From JANQGG01 sp964642175 (GTDB lineage Bacteria > Bacteroidota > Chlorobiia > Chlorobiales > Chloroherpetonaceae): DNA of 64,000 bases. Where the stretch lies: assembly GCA_964642175.1 (NCBI GenBank), contig CAZXOK010000002.1:1-64000 (forward strand), in the 5' to 3' direction. Below the pieces are notes generated by a model, which worked only from the letters and a program-made list of their open reading frames with translations, searched no databases and had not been told where the DNA came from. This document shows, piece after piece, positions 44,642-53,682 of this stretch. Position 1 is the first letter of the stretch. Each line of letters begins with the position of its first letter. The translations under genes were made by a program, and so were the position numbers.

Positions 44642-45901
44642 ATGAATGAGTACAACCCATACATAGACTATAAGGACTACCAGGAAAAACTTGGGTTTGG
44701 CTCCCAGGCCGCTGATGTGCTGGAACGAATATCGCCCGACAACCTGATACCTCAGAAAACCTTTGAGAGTTTTGCAGGTAAGCTCTTGCTTTTACTGGTG
44801 ATAGTACTGATGTGTGTGGGGATCCTGGCCGTTTATAGCAGCGGGGCCGGTTGGGGAACCAAAAAGTTTTCCGATTCGGAATACTTTCTCTGGCGACAGC
44901 TTGCTTTCACCTGCCTGGGTATTGCAGTGATTTTTGTGGTTGGTGGGCTGGATTATAAGCTGATTAAATCGGTCAGCAAGTTCATTCTTGTAGTAAGCAT
45001 CATTTTGCTGGGTTTGTTATTGACGCTTAAAGCACTTGGTGTGATAGATGGCGCGGCCCGGTGGATCGGTTACGGGAAGTTTCGGTTTCAGGCTTCCGAT
45101 CTGGCCAAATATGCCCTGATCATCTACCTGGCTAAAATGCTCTCTGAAAAACAGCGGGTGATCAAAGACTGGAACAAAGCCTATTTGCCAATGGTATTGG
45201 TAATCGTTCTGATCTCGATGTTGGTTGCCCTGGCGCCGAATTTCAGTACAGCTACTATTATAGCGCTGATCGGATTTGCAATGCTCTTTGTGGGACGGGT
45301 GAGTCTGATGCATTTGGGGCTTACATTTCTGGCAATTTTACCCATTGGAATGATCTTTGCAGTTGCGGCCCCTTACCGGATGCAACGACTGCTTACCTAT
45401 TTTGGCCAGGGTGATGCCAACGAAAGTTACCAGGTAAGCCAGGCCCTGATCGGCTTTGGTAATGGCGGGTTATTTGGCTTGGGGCCCGGTGAAAGCAAAC
45501 AGCGTGAACTGTTTTTGCCGGCATCTTATAACGATTTCATTTTTGCCGTGATCGGTGAAGAATATGGATTTATTGGTTCGGTGATCATCATCTTGATATT
45601 TGTGGGGATTGTGATTTGCGGTATCACTATTGCTAATAATGCCCTGGATAGTTTTGGGCGATACCTGGCATTTGGTATCACCGCCGCAATAGGTATTTAC
45701 GCCTTTATTAATGCCGGCGTTGCCTGTCATGTTTTGCCAACAACAGGTGTGGCCATGCCATTTGTAAGCTTTGGAGGCAGCTCCATTGTTTTTAATGCCA
45801 TTGGCGTAGGCATTTTGATCAGTGTTTCCCGAGAGCGGAAACGAATTGAAAAAAAACGACGCAATCAGGACGCAGCGAGCCAGGAGGATTATGACTATTA
45901 G
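44642..45901 (+). CDS. ftsW: Peptidoglycan glycosyltransferase FtsW
   Basis: The product (419 residues from the ATG at 44642) is a SEDS-family polymerase with about ten membrane helices. Recognisable motifs include DGAARWIGYGKFRFQASDLAKYALIIYLA, where the conserved polar residues of FtsW/RodA lie, LVALAPNFSTATII, and the closing MPFVSFGGSSIVFNAIGVGILISVSRER. It polymerises lipid II into septal glycan strands with FtsI. A longer GTG reading from 44585 runs through a hairpin and was rejected. The first 45 residues are an unusual charged cytoplasmic extension. Confidence 0.94.
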   Translation: MNEYNPYIDYKDYQEKLGFGSQAADVLERISPDNLIPQKTFESFAGKLLLLLVIVLMCVGILAVYSSGAGWGTKKFSDSEYFLWRQLAFTCLGIAVIFVVGGLDYKLIKSVSKFILVVSIILLGLLLTLKALGVIDGAARWIGYGKFRFQASDLAKYALIIYLAKMLSEKQRVIKDWNKAYLPMVLVIVLISMLVALAPNFSTATIIALIGFAMLFVGRVSLMHLGLTFLAILPIGMIFAVAAPYRMQRLLTYFGQGDANESYQVSQALIGFGNGGLFGLGPGESKQRELFLPASYNDFIFAVIGEEYGFIGSVIIILIFVGIVICGITIANNALDSFGRYLAFGITAAIGIYAFINAGVACHVLPTTGVAMPFVSFGGSSIVFNAIGVGILISVSRERKRIEKKRRNQDAASQEDYDY

Positions 45902-45916
45902 GATGAGCATAGGCGT

Positions 45917-47017
45917 ATGAAAATTTTAATTGCAGGTGGCGGAACAGGTGGGCATTTATACCCGGCTTTAGCCATAGCAGATGCAATCATAAAACAAAAC
46001 AGTCAGGCTGAGATCATGTTTGTGGGAACAAAAAAAGGCATAGAATCTAAAGTGATTCCAACGACCCGATATCCGATATCACTGATACCGGCTTATGGGA
46101 TTACAAGAGGTCGCTCGCTGAAGGCCGTCCTGGAAAATTTAAGATTCCCGTTCCGGTTGCTTGAAAGTTTAAACACCTGCAAATCTTTATTGAAAAAAGA
46201 AAATCCTGATGTTGTGGTAGGCACCGGTGGGTTTGTAAGCGCACCTATAGTAATAGCCGCTCAGCTTGGCGGACTGCCGACATTGATCCAGGAACAAAAC
46301 GCCTTTCCCGGCCTTGCAACGCGTTTATTAAGCCTGAAAGCCAGTGAGGTACATTTGTCTTTTGAAGAATCCAAAAAGGCTATTAAAAGGGCTGTTGGAT
46401 TACATGTAACCGGGAATCCATCGCGGCATTTCGAACCGGTTTCAGAGGTCGAAGCCCGACGCTTTTTCGGATTGGATGAGCAAAGAAAAACAGTGTTGGT
46501 TTTTGGCGGAAGTTTAGGTGCCAGGTCAATTAACCAGGCTGTTTTAAAGTTCATTAATCGGGTTGCTGAGCGATATAACGTGATCTGGCAGACCGGGAAG
46601 CCGGACGCCGTGGAAATGAAAAAACAGGTTCAGAATTCAGAGCATATCTGGCTGAACGATTACATAGACCGGATGGATATGGCTTATCACGCCGCCGATT
46701 TGGTGGTTTGCCGTGCAGGGGCATCCACGATTGCAGAACTATGCAATCTGGGTAAGCCGGCCATACTGGTGCCTTATCCGTTTGCAACAGATAATCACCA
46801 ATACTTTAATGCCAAATCTATGGCAGATAAGCATGCAGGTGTGTTGATCGACAATAAGTACATCGCGCACGAAGATAGTTTAGAGACCATAATAGACTTG
46901 CTCGAAGATGAATCGGAGTTAAAAACGATATCTGAAAATGCCAAAAAAATTGGCAAACCAAATGCAGCCGAAAATATTGCACAGCGAATTTTAGAATTAG
47001 GACACCAAAAATTGTGA
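45917..47017 (+). CDS. murG: UDP-GlcNAc:lipid I GlcNAc transferase MurG
   Basis: The 366-residue GT-B enzyme makes lipid II at the inner face of the membrane. It opens with KILIAGGGTGGHLYPALAIADAI, has the mid-chain VVGTGGFVSAPIVIAA and LIQEQNAFPGLATRLL, and the donor-site motif VCRAGASTIAELCNLGKPAILVPYP followed by NHQYFNAKSM. All are diagnostic. It starts 15 bases after ftsW, and its last codons overlap the GTG start of murC by four bases. Confidence 0.96.
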   Translation: MKILIAGGGTGGHLYPALAIADAIIKQNSQAEIMFVGTKKGIESKVIPTTRYPISLIPAYGITRGRSLKAVLENLRFPFRLLESLNTCKSLLKKENPDVVVGTGGFVSAPIVIAAQLGGLPTLIQEQNAFPGLATRLLSLKASEVHLSFEESKKAIKRAVGLHVTGNPSRHFEPVSEVEARRFFGLDEQRKTVLVFGGSLGARSINQAVLKFINRVAERYNVIWQTGKPDAVEMKKQVQNSEHIWLNDYIDRMDMAYHAADLVVCRAGASTIAELCNLGKPAILVPYPFATDNHQYFNAKSMADKHAGVLIDNKYIAHEDSLETIIDLLEDESELKTISENAKKIGKPNAAENIAQRILELGHQKL

Positions 47018-48426
47018 ATGGATTTTACAGCGCATTAGGAAAAACCCGGCATGTACACCTGATCGGGATTGGCGGGGCAGGAATGAGCGCCATCTCACAG
47101 GTATTGATAAATCAGGGGTTTATTGTGTCAGGCTCCGATATGGCCGAGAGCGATGTAACCCGTCAGCTAGAGGCTTACGGTGCAAAAGTCTGCTATTGGC
47201 ATGATCGCTCAAATGTAGACGGCGCTGATGTGGTGGTTCACTCCTCTGCTGTAGATCCGGCAACAAATGAGGAAGTTCTGGAAGCTCATGTCCGGATGAT
47301 CCCGGTGATCAAGCGTGATGAAATGCTGGGCGAACTGATGCGGCGAAAAGCAGGGATATGCATCGCAGGAACGCATGGTAAAACCACTACCACCACCATG
47401 GTGGGCACCATGCTTAATGAATGTGGTGTTTCACCAACCATGCTGATCGGAGGCATCTCGGATTACTTTAATGGCAGCGCTGTAGTGGGTGATAGTGATT
47501 ACATGGTTATTGAAGCCGATGAGTACGACCGGGCTTTTTTAAAACTTACACCAACCATTGCTGTAATCACAACCATTGAAGCCGAACACCTGGATATATA
47601 TAAAGACCTGAAAGATATCCAGTCTGCATTTGTACAATTTGCCAATTCGGTGCCGTTTTATGGTGCGGTGATCTGCTGCAACGATGATCCGGATGTCAGC
47701 AATATTTTAACCAGGCTCAATCGCAGGGTGATAACATACGGTACCAATCCGGATGCTGAGCTTCAGGCTAAAGACCTGGTGTTTAAGGCAGGCAATACAG
47801 TTTTTACAGTCAGCCATTTGAATGAAGAGCTTGGTCATATTGAGGTAAATGTACCCGGGTTGCACAATGTGAAAAACATTCTTGCAGCCATCGCTGTGGG
47901 CCTTGAACTGGGATTGGATTTTGGAGCCATCAGTAAAGCACTTGAAAAATATCAGAATGTGCGTCGCCGGTTCCAGATCAGGTACCAGAATATGAAAACC
48001 GGTGTGAGTGTGGTGGATGACTATGCGCATCATCCGACAGAAATTCGTGCAACACTGAATGCGGCGCGCTGGGGCTGGCCAAAAAAGAAATTGATTGCCG
48101 TGTTTCAACCGCATTTGTATTCAAGAACGAAGTATTTCGCCGAGGATTTTGGTAAAGCGCTCTCGCTGGCCGATGAAGTTGTTATTACCGATATCTACAA
48201 ATCTCGGGAAGATAAATCCAGATTTGAAGGCGTTACGGGGGAACTGATCAAAAACATGGTTAAAAAGAACGGGCACGAAAAAACAACCTATGTGAGCGAT
48301 TTGGATATGCTTACAAAATCGGTATTGAAATTGGTTAAGAAAGATCAAATGGTGGTGTATATGGGCGCCGGTAACATTACAAGGTATGCCGGAGATTTGA
48401 TAGATATTTTAAAATCTCTTGAATGA
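47014..48426 (+). CDS. murC: UDP-MurNAc:L-Ala ligase MurC
   Basis: The 470-residue ligase starts with a GTG overlapping the murG stop (GTGA). Its first domain opens with HLIGIGGAGMSAISQVL, the P-loop is CIAGTHGKTTTTTMVG near residue 115, and EADEYDRAFLKL, VDDYAHHPTEIRATL, FQPHLYSRTKYF and MGAGNITRYAGDL follow, all typical of MurC. It attaches the first L-alanine of the peptidoglycan stem. It precedes murB by a 27-base spacer with a GGGAGA site. This is the usual murG-murC-murB order of FCB-type dcw clusters. Confidence 0.97.
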   Translation: MNGFYSALGKTRHVHLIGIGGAGMSAISQVLINQGFIVSGSDMAESDVTRQLEAYGAKVCYWHDRSNVDGADVVVHSSAVDPATNEEVLEAHVRMIPVIKRDEMLGELMRRKAGICIAGTHGKTTTTTMVGTMLNECGVSPTMLIGGISDYFNGSAVVGDSDYMVIEADEYDRAFLKLTPTIAVITTIEAEHLDIYKDLKDIQSAFVQFANSVPFYGAVICCNDDPDVSNILTRLNRRVITYGTNPDAELQAKDLVFKAGNTVFTVSHLNEELGHIEVNVPGLHNVKNILAAIAVGLELGLDFGAISKALEKYQNVRRRFQIRYQNMKTGVSVVDDYAHHPTEIRATLNAARWGWPKKKLIAVFQPHLYSRTKYFAEDFGKALSLADEVVITDIYKSREDKSRFEGVTGELIKNMVKKNGHEKTTYVSDLDMLTKSVLKLVKKDQMVVYMGAGNITRYAGDLIDILKSLE

Positions 48427-48453
48427 CACGGGAGATAGAAAACAGGTGTGTGT

Positions 48454-49395
48454 ATGATCTCAATTGAAGAAATACGCCAATACATAAAAGGTCAGATCTT
48501 AATTGGGGTACCGATGTCGGAGCACACCAGTTTTAAAATTGGCGGCGTTGCAGATTTTGTGATCAAGCCGATTGATAAGGATGATGCAATTGCTACCATC
48601 AGGTATTTCCAGGCATCCAAAAAACCTTACAGGGTTTTAGGAAAAGGAAGCAATGTTTTAGTGAGTGACGAAGGCCTGCGCGAACCGGTGGTGTTTTTAG
48701 ATAATGCTCTTTCGAATTTTGAGATACACGGTCACGAGCTATATGCAGAAGCCGGGGCAGATCTGGCAAAGGTAAGTGTGGAATCGTTTAAAGCCCGATT
48801 GTCCGGTATTGAAATGTTGGCCGGTATTCCGGGAACGGTTGGTGGTGCGTTGCTCATGAACGCCGGCGCGCATGGCCAGGAAATATACGACAGTCTTTTC
48901 TGGGTTGAAATCATGGCTCAGGGTGAGCTTAAACGTATAAAAAAGAAGGAGTTAAAGGTCGGATACCGCCAGTCGCAGTTTAAAGATGAAATTGTAATTG
49001 CGGCACAGTTCAGCCTGAAAATACTCACAAATGCTGAGTATGAAGAGCAGTTGGCGGTAAGAACCGAGAACCTTCAAAAGAGGCGATTAAGTCAGCCATT
49101 GAGTCAGCCCAATGCCGGGTGCATTTTTAAAAATGTGCTTGTTAATGGACAAACGCAATCTGCTGGCAAGTTGATTGATGAATGTGGTTTGAAGGGATTG
49201 CGATACGGTGGGGCAAAGGTGTCGGAGAAACATGCAAACTTTATTGTCAATACCGGGCAGGCCAGTGCGGATGATGTGTTGAGTTTAATTGAACTTGTAC
49301 GCCAGAAAGTGAAAGAAAACACAGGACAAAACCTGGAGTTAGAGATAAAGCTATTGGGATTTAAACCATTTAAAATCCAAAACTTGACGGGTTAA
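48454..49395 (+). CDS. murB: UDP-N-acetylenolpyruvoylglucosamine reductase MurB
   Basis: The product (313 residues from the ATG at 48454; an in-frame GTG sits two codons upstream) is a type II MurB, the FAD enzyme that makes UDP-MurNAc. The FAD domain has MSEHTSFKIGGVADFVI and VLGKGSNVLVSD, then IEMLAGIPGTVGGALLMNAGAHG. The active-site Ser/Glu region is SQPNAGCIFKN with KLIDECGLKGLRYGGAKVSEKHANFIVN. It precedes ftsQ by one base. No ddl gene lies between them, although many bacteria have one there. Confidence 0.95.
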   Translation: MISIEEIRQYIKGQILIGVPMSEHTSFKIGGVADFVIKPIDKDDAIATIRYFQASKKPYRVLGKGSNVLVSDEGLREPVVFLDNALSNFEIHGHELYAEAGADLAKVSVESFKARLSGIEMLAGIPGTVGGALLMNAGAHGQEIYDSLFWVEIMAQGELKRIKKKELKVGYRQSQFKDEIVIAAQFSLKILTNAEYEEQLAVRTENLQKRRLSQPLSQPNAGCIFKNVLVNGQTQSAGKLIDECGLKGLRYGGAKVSEKHANFIVNTGQASADDVLSLIELVRQKVKENTGQNLELEIKLLGFKPFKIQNLTG

Positions 49396-49396
49396 G

Positions 49397-50278
49397 ATGA
49401 AAAACGGGCATCCAACAAATGAGCGCTACAATCCCGAGGAAGATTATGTGAATAATGATGAGAATGAAAATTGGGATTCAGAGGAAAAGCAAGACTCGGA
49501 GCAGCCGCATAATACCGTAATTGGCAGAGAACTTTCTCAGCCGCAAATGAGCCGGTTATGGACAGTTGTCCTTAGTCTGGCTATCGTGATCTTATTTTAT
49601 GGTTTGTCGCAGAATTGGAAACAACAAACCTCGCTGGGCCGGATAACCATTTCGGGTTGCGAGATATTAAACAAGGATTCCTTATTAAGCTCATTGGAGG
49701 AGTTAAAAGGTAAACGGTTGGAAACGGTTAATCTGGAAGAGATTGAAAATAAATTACTTAAGACCGGCTACATCAGGGAAGTAGTAGCAACCAAAGAATT
49801 GCCCGATGGGCTGCGAATTGCGATCATTGAGCGTAAACCCATCGCGTTTATCATCTTGAACAAGAAACTAAAGGTTGTTGATAAAGAGGGCATTATTCTG
49901 GATTACAGGCCGGAGCGTTTTTCTAGGAAGTATTTGCCAATGATCTCTGGGATTAAAAAAATCGAAGTACATGAATCGGGTGCCAGGCAAATAGCCGACA
50001 AGGAAATAACCCGGGCCATTGAACTGATTCAGGTTCTGGAAGAGTCGGATCTGGCACGGTATCTCATTGGTGAAATTAATATTGGTGAGCCAAACCGCAT
50101 GTTTGCCAAAACCTCCGAAGGCAGGGCCAAACTAATCTTTGGTGATGATGGGCGCTATGAAGAACTGGTGGAAAAGTTTGAAACGTTCTGGGTGAAAGTT
50201 GTCGCAAAACATGGTCTTAAACGATACGCTTACATCGATTTCAGGTTTAAACACAAAGTAATCGTTAAGGAGATTTAA
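49397..50278 (+). CDS. ftsQ: Cell division protein FtsQ
   Basis: The 293-residue bitopic protein has an acidic cytoplasmic tail of about 50 residues, one membrane helix near residues 52-72 (LWTVVLSLAIVILFYGLS), a POTRA domain (about 80-150: LGRITISGCEILNKDSLLSSL to LPDGLRIAIIERKPIAFI) and the FtsQ beta domain (about 155-290: VVDKEGIIL, YIDFRFKHKVIVKEI). It links FtsL/FtsB-type proteins to FtsI and FtsW. It follows murB with a one-base gap and precedes ftsA by about 40 bases with a GAGGAG site near the ftsA start. Confidence 0.92.
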   Translation: MKNGHPTNERYNPEEDYVNNDENENWDSEEKQDSEQPHNTVIGRELSQPQMSRLWTVVLSLAIVILFYGLSQNWKQQTSLGRITISGCEILNKDSLLSSLEELKGKRLETVNLEEIENKLLKTGYIREVVATKELPDGLRIAIIERKPIAFIILNKKLKVVDKEGIILDYRPERFSRKYLPMISGIKKIEVHESGARQIADKEITRAIELIQVLEESDLARYLIGEINIGEPNRMFAKTSEGRAKLIFGDDGRYEELVEKFETFWVKVVAKHGLKRYAYIDFRFKHKVIVKEI

Positions 50279-50319
50279 CAGCAAGGTGATTTTAAAATTA
50301 TTGAAAAAAAGAGGAGTGG

Positions 50320-51624
50320 ATGTCTAGAGGAAAAATTGTTGTCGGGCTGGATATAGGTACAACAAAGGTGTGTGCTGTGGTGGCCTCCAAAGATGAGTTC
50401 GGAAAAATGAACATTCTGGGAATGGGACGTTCAACATCCGAAGGGCTCCAACGCGCAACGGTGATCAATATTAACAAGACCGTTGATGCTATAAAAGAAG
50501 CGGTTACCGAAGCTGAACAAACCTCTTCAATTAAGATCAAAGGGGTGAATGTGGGCATTTCAGGCGAACATGTGCAGTGCATCCGCTCTAATGCCGAGGT
50601 AAGTATTAATCCCTCCGGGATTGTTAATCACGGTGACGTGTCGCGCTTTATAGAAAAGGCCAAAAAGAACCTGAAATACCTGGATATAGACCGTGAGATT
50701 ATCCATGCCATTCCACAGGAATTTGTGGTGGATGATCAGGAAGGGGTACTCGATCCGATCGGTATGGCCGGCATTACCATGAAAGGCGCCGTTTATGTGG
50801 TGGTTGGTATGAAAACCAAGATACGAAACCTGGAGCAGTGTATTGAGCGGGCCGGTTTGGAGATCAATGCCATGACCTTTGAACCAATAGCCTCGGGCCA
50901 GGCCGTGATAAAGGAAAGCGAACGTAAAAGTGGTGTGGTAATTGTGGATATCGGTGGCGGTACAACTGATATTGCAATTTACACACGCGGAGTGATCCGC
51001 CACTCCGAAGTGATAAAAATTGCCGCGATTGATGTTACCAACGATGTGGCTATCGGGTTGAGAACCCTTCACGAGGTTGCCGAAGATTTAAAAATATCAC
51101 ATGGCTGCGCCTACGCACCCGACCTGATCCAGGATCATGAGATCCAGGTACAGGGTATTGAAGGTCGTCCGCCAAAGTCGTTCCTGCAAAGCGCACTAAC
51201 AAACATTATAGAAGCCCGGATGACAGAAATATTCGAATTGGTACGCAGTACCTTGAAACGCTCCGGGTATTATGATTATCTCAATGCCGGTGCCATTGTT
51301 ACCGGAGGTGGCGGATTGATGCGCGGCACACAGGCGCTGGCGCAGGATATCCTTGGCCTGGATGTCCGAATTGGTTATCCCGAAGGTGTTTCGGGTGGCA
51401 TAAAACAGGATATCAGCAGCCCGATTTACGCCACGGTTATGGGACTGGTTTCCCACTCCTTTGCCGATATCGAGCAGCGACAGGAGATCATGAACACGGT
51501 TCGCCAGGAACAAATGGCCAACCAGAAAAAAGAGGATTCGGATTCGGATGAAGATTCAGATAACAAAGAAAAAGAGAAAGGAAACATCATAAATAAGATG
51601 AAAAACTGGCTGGATCAGATCTAA
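50320..51624 (+). CDS. ftsA: Cell division protein FtsA
   Basis: The 434-residue actin-like protein has the opening IVVGLDIGTTKVCAVVA, a 1C subdomain with ISGEHVQCIRSNAEV, and the ATP-binding VVIVDIGGGTTDIAIY and GAIVTGGGGLMRG motifs. A Ser/Asp/Glu-rich linker (about residues 400-420) precedes the amphipathic membrane-targeting helix NIINKMKNWLDQI. It anchors FtsZ filaments to the membrane and recruits later division proteins. It is followed by ftsZ after 111 bases that contain no evident terminator. Confidence 0.96.
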   Translation: MSRGKIVVGLDIGTTKVCAVVASKDEFGKMNILGMGRSTSEGLQRATVININKTVDAIKEAVTEAEQTSSIKIKGVNVGISGEHVQCIRSNAEVSINPSGIVNHGDVSRFIEKAKKNLKYLDIDREIIHAIPQEFVVDDQEGVLDPIGMAGITMKGAVYVVVGMKTKIRNLEQCIERAGLEINAMTFEPIASGQAVIKESERKSGVVIVDIGGGTTDIAIYTRGVIRHSEVIKIAAIDVTNDVAIGLRTLHEVAEDLKISHGCAYAPDLIQDHEIQVQGIEGRPPKSFLQSALTNIIEARMTEIFELVRSTLKRSGYYDYLNAGAIVTGGGGLMRGTQALAQDILGLDVRIGYPEGVSGGIKQDISSPIYATVMGLVSHSFADIEQRQEIMNTVRQEQMANQKKEDSDSDEDSDNKEKEKGNIINKMKNWLDQI

Positions 51625-51735
51625 TGCTGGTAAGACATTAAGGACAGGATGAAAAGTAACAGGAGTCAATTTTAAAAAAGTTTGTTTTAACTAAATCACA
51701 CTGCTAGCGGCAGTACTAAAACGAGGGAGGTCGAT

Positions 51736-53007
51736 ATGCCTTTTGAATTTGATAAGACCAATAATGAGCCAGGTGCTAATATTAAGATCATTGGCATTGG
51801 CGGTTGTGGCGGTAATGCCGTCAATAACATGATTGAGAGACGCATCGATGGGGTTGAATTTATTGCATGTAATACCGATATGCAGGCACTTGAAAACTCA
51901 AGAGCTTCAACCCGCATCCAAATAGGAAAATCACTTACGGTTGGTCTCGGGGCTGGAGCTGATCCATCAAGAGGACGCCAGGCAGCTGAAGAAGATCGTG
52001 AAGAGATTTCTGAATTGATACGCGGCTCGGATATGCTGTTTATTACAGCCGGAATGGGTAAAGGTACCGGAACAGGTGCTGCATCCGTGGTGGCAGGTAT
52101 TGCCAAAAATCTGGGTATTCTTACCATTGGTATTGTTACCATGCCATTCAAGTTCGAAGGTCGCAAAAAATCAGAGATAGCCGATCATGGTATTGAAGAA
52201 TTGCGCCGCCATGTTGATACACTTATCGTTGTTCAGAATGAGAAAATCCTGAGTCTGGCCGATGAAGATGTGAATGCCAAAGAGGCTTTTGATATTGCTA
52301 ACGATGTGTTGTACCGTGCTGCTAAAGGTATCTCGGAGATCATCACCAAGCATGGCCATGTCAATGTTGACTTTGCAGATGTTAAAGGCATCATGACCGA
52401 TGCAGGCGATGCAGTAATGGGCTCTGCCACCGCTTCAGGCGATAACCGTGCCGTTAAAGCAGCAACCGAGGCCATTTCAAGTCCGCTGTTAGATGGAATC
52501 TCTATTAAAGGTGCAACCGGAGTACTGGTCAATATTACCGGCGATGTAAAAATGCGCGACATGGCCGAAGCCATGAACTACATTGAAGAAGAAGCCGGCC
52601 TGGAAGCCAAGATCATTAACGGTTATGTCCAGGACAATTCCGTTCCGGGTGAGATTAATGTAACGGTTATTGCAACCGGGTTTGCTCAGTTCAAAAAAGA
52701 GCCTAAACCGGTAACCGGGCATAATCTGCGTGTGGTAAGCAGAGAATCGGAAAATCATCATGCCAGGGATGAGCAGTTACTTCACATGAATACCAAGGAG
52801 ATCGAAACAGAAGAAGATGTACCGGCGTTTATTAAAAAAGGACTGGATATGCCGCAACCACTTGAAAAAGGGCATGCCAGTTACGATATGACCCAGGAGA
52901 ACCAAGCAGAGGAAGAAAAGCTTCCCATTCAGCTTAATCCCAACCAGGAGCGTATCCGTAAATCCAATACCGACACACCGGCATTTTTGAGGAAGATTAT
53001 GGATTAA
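51736..53007 (+). CDS. ftsZ: Cell division GTPase FtsZ
   Basis: The 423-residue tubulin homologue has IKIIGIGGCGGNAVNNMI, NTDMQALENSRA, the signature loop AGMGKGTGTGAASVVAGIA, the T5 and T7 elements (NAKEAFDIANDVLYRAA, DFADVKGIM with the catalytic Asp of T7) and a variable linker ending in the FtsA-binding peptide DTPAFLRKIMD. A strong GGGAGG site is five bases before the ATG. The usual signature is GGGTGTG; here the first-position Gly is a Lys (KGTGTG) and the following AAP is AAS. It forms the division ring. A strong terminator follows at 53035-53087. Confidence 0.96.
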   Translation: MPFEFDKTNNEPGANIKIIGIGGCGGNAVNNMIERRIDGVEFIACNTDMQALENSRASTRIQIGKSLTVGLGAGADPSRGRQAAEEDREEISELIRGSDMLFITAGMGKGTGTGAASVVAGIAKNLGILTIGIVTMPFKFEGRKKSEIADHGIEELRRHVDTLIVVQNEKILSLADEDVNAKEAFDIANDVLYRAAKGISEIITKHGHVNVDFADVKGIMTDAGDAVMGSATASGDNRAVKAATEAISSPLLDGISIKGATGVLVNITGDVKMRDMAEAMNYIEEEAGLEAKIINGYVQDNSVPGEINVTVIATGFAQFKKEPKPVTGHNLRVVSRESENHHARDEQLLHMNTKEIETEEDVPAFIKKGLDMPQPLEKGHASYDMTQENQAEEEKLPIQLNPNQERIRKSNTDTPAFLRKIMD

Positions 53008-53034
53008 TGTTCCACCTGAACTGAACACATTGTG

Positions 53035-53087
53035 AAGCCTTTAATGCTTTGGCTATTATTTTAAATATCCGGCATTAAGGGCTTTTA
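53035..53087 (+). terminator. Terminator after ftsZ
   Basis: AAGCCTTTAATGC (53035-53047) pairs with GCATTAAGGGCTT (53072-53084) over 13 base pairs including one G-U, with an A+T-rich loop, followed by TTTT. It probably ends the whole dcw transcript. Confidence 0.75.
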
Positions 53088-53154
53088 CAATTTATAGCAC
53101 ATGAAATTGGGGTTAAAAGTCTTGTGATATGCGAATTAAGAATGGTTTTGTTGG

Positions 53155-53184
53155 TTAAAAACACTATTTTAGTAGTGTTTTTAA
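53155..53184. terminator. Perfect 12-bp inverted repeat before sdhC
   Basis: TTAAAAACACTA (53155-53166) and TAGTGTTTTTAA (53173-53184) are exact inverted repeats around a six-base loop, with A and T tracts on both sides, so it can work as a terminator in either direction. It lies 49 bases upstream of sdhC and could also be a regulator site. Confidence 0.55.
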
Positions 53185-53232
53185 CAGGCAAAACAATGGG
53201 CGATACGCCAATCGATAACCAGGACATCATCT

Positions 53233-53676
53233 ATGCCCAAAATAGAACAGAACCCTAAACTAAAAGCGAAAGCACCATACTCCCACGGATTAACTGAAGC
53301 CTTAAAGCAAATTTTAACCTACAGGAAATTTCCCGGCATGGTAGCCTGGATCTTCCACCGACTCAGCGGTATTGGCCTGGTGGCCTATTTGGCCTTGCAT
53401 ATTAATGGACTTAAAGCCCTTTACGATCCCTTACAGTTCGATATTGCGATGAGCATATACCGAAGTCCTTTGTTTAAACTGGCCGAAGTTGCCCTCCTGG
53501 TTATTGTGGTCTACCACTCCATAAATGGATTGCGAATCGTATTAATTGATGTCCTGGGCTGGACCACCGAGCAAAAACGCTTGTATACAGTCACTATAAT
53601 TGTATCACTGATCCTGATCGTTTTAGCCGGATACCCGATTTTTGCCCCGTATTTTATTACACCATTTCTGAATTAA
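53233..53676 (+). CDS. sdhC: Succinate dehydrogenase cytochrome b556 subunit SdhC
   Basis: The 147-residue protein has three membrane helices at about residues 45-65, 80-102 and 115-137. The opening MVAWIFHRLSGIGLVAYLALH contains the quinone-site Ser-Arg region and His, and VVYHSINGLRIVL supplies the second helix His that would ligate heme b. This is the SdhC of the separate-CD form. It is followed after six bases by sdhD and is preceded by terminator-like hairpins, so the sdh operon should have its own promoter in the short gap before the gene. No Shine-Dalgarno site is obvious. Confidence 0.9.
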   Translation: MPKIEQNPKLKAKAPYSHGLTEALKQILTYRKFPGMVAWIFHRLSGIGLVAYLALHINGLKALYDPLQFDIAMSIYRSPLFKLAEVALLVIVVYHSINGLRIVLIDVLGWTTEQKRLYTVTIIVSLILIVLAGYPIFAPYFITPFLN

Positions 53677-53682
53677 TGAGCT

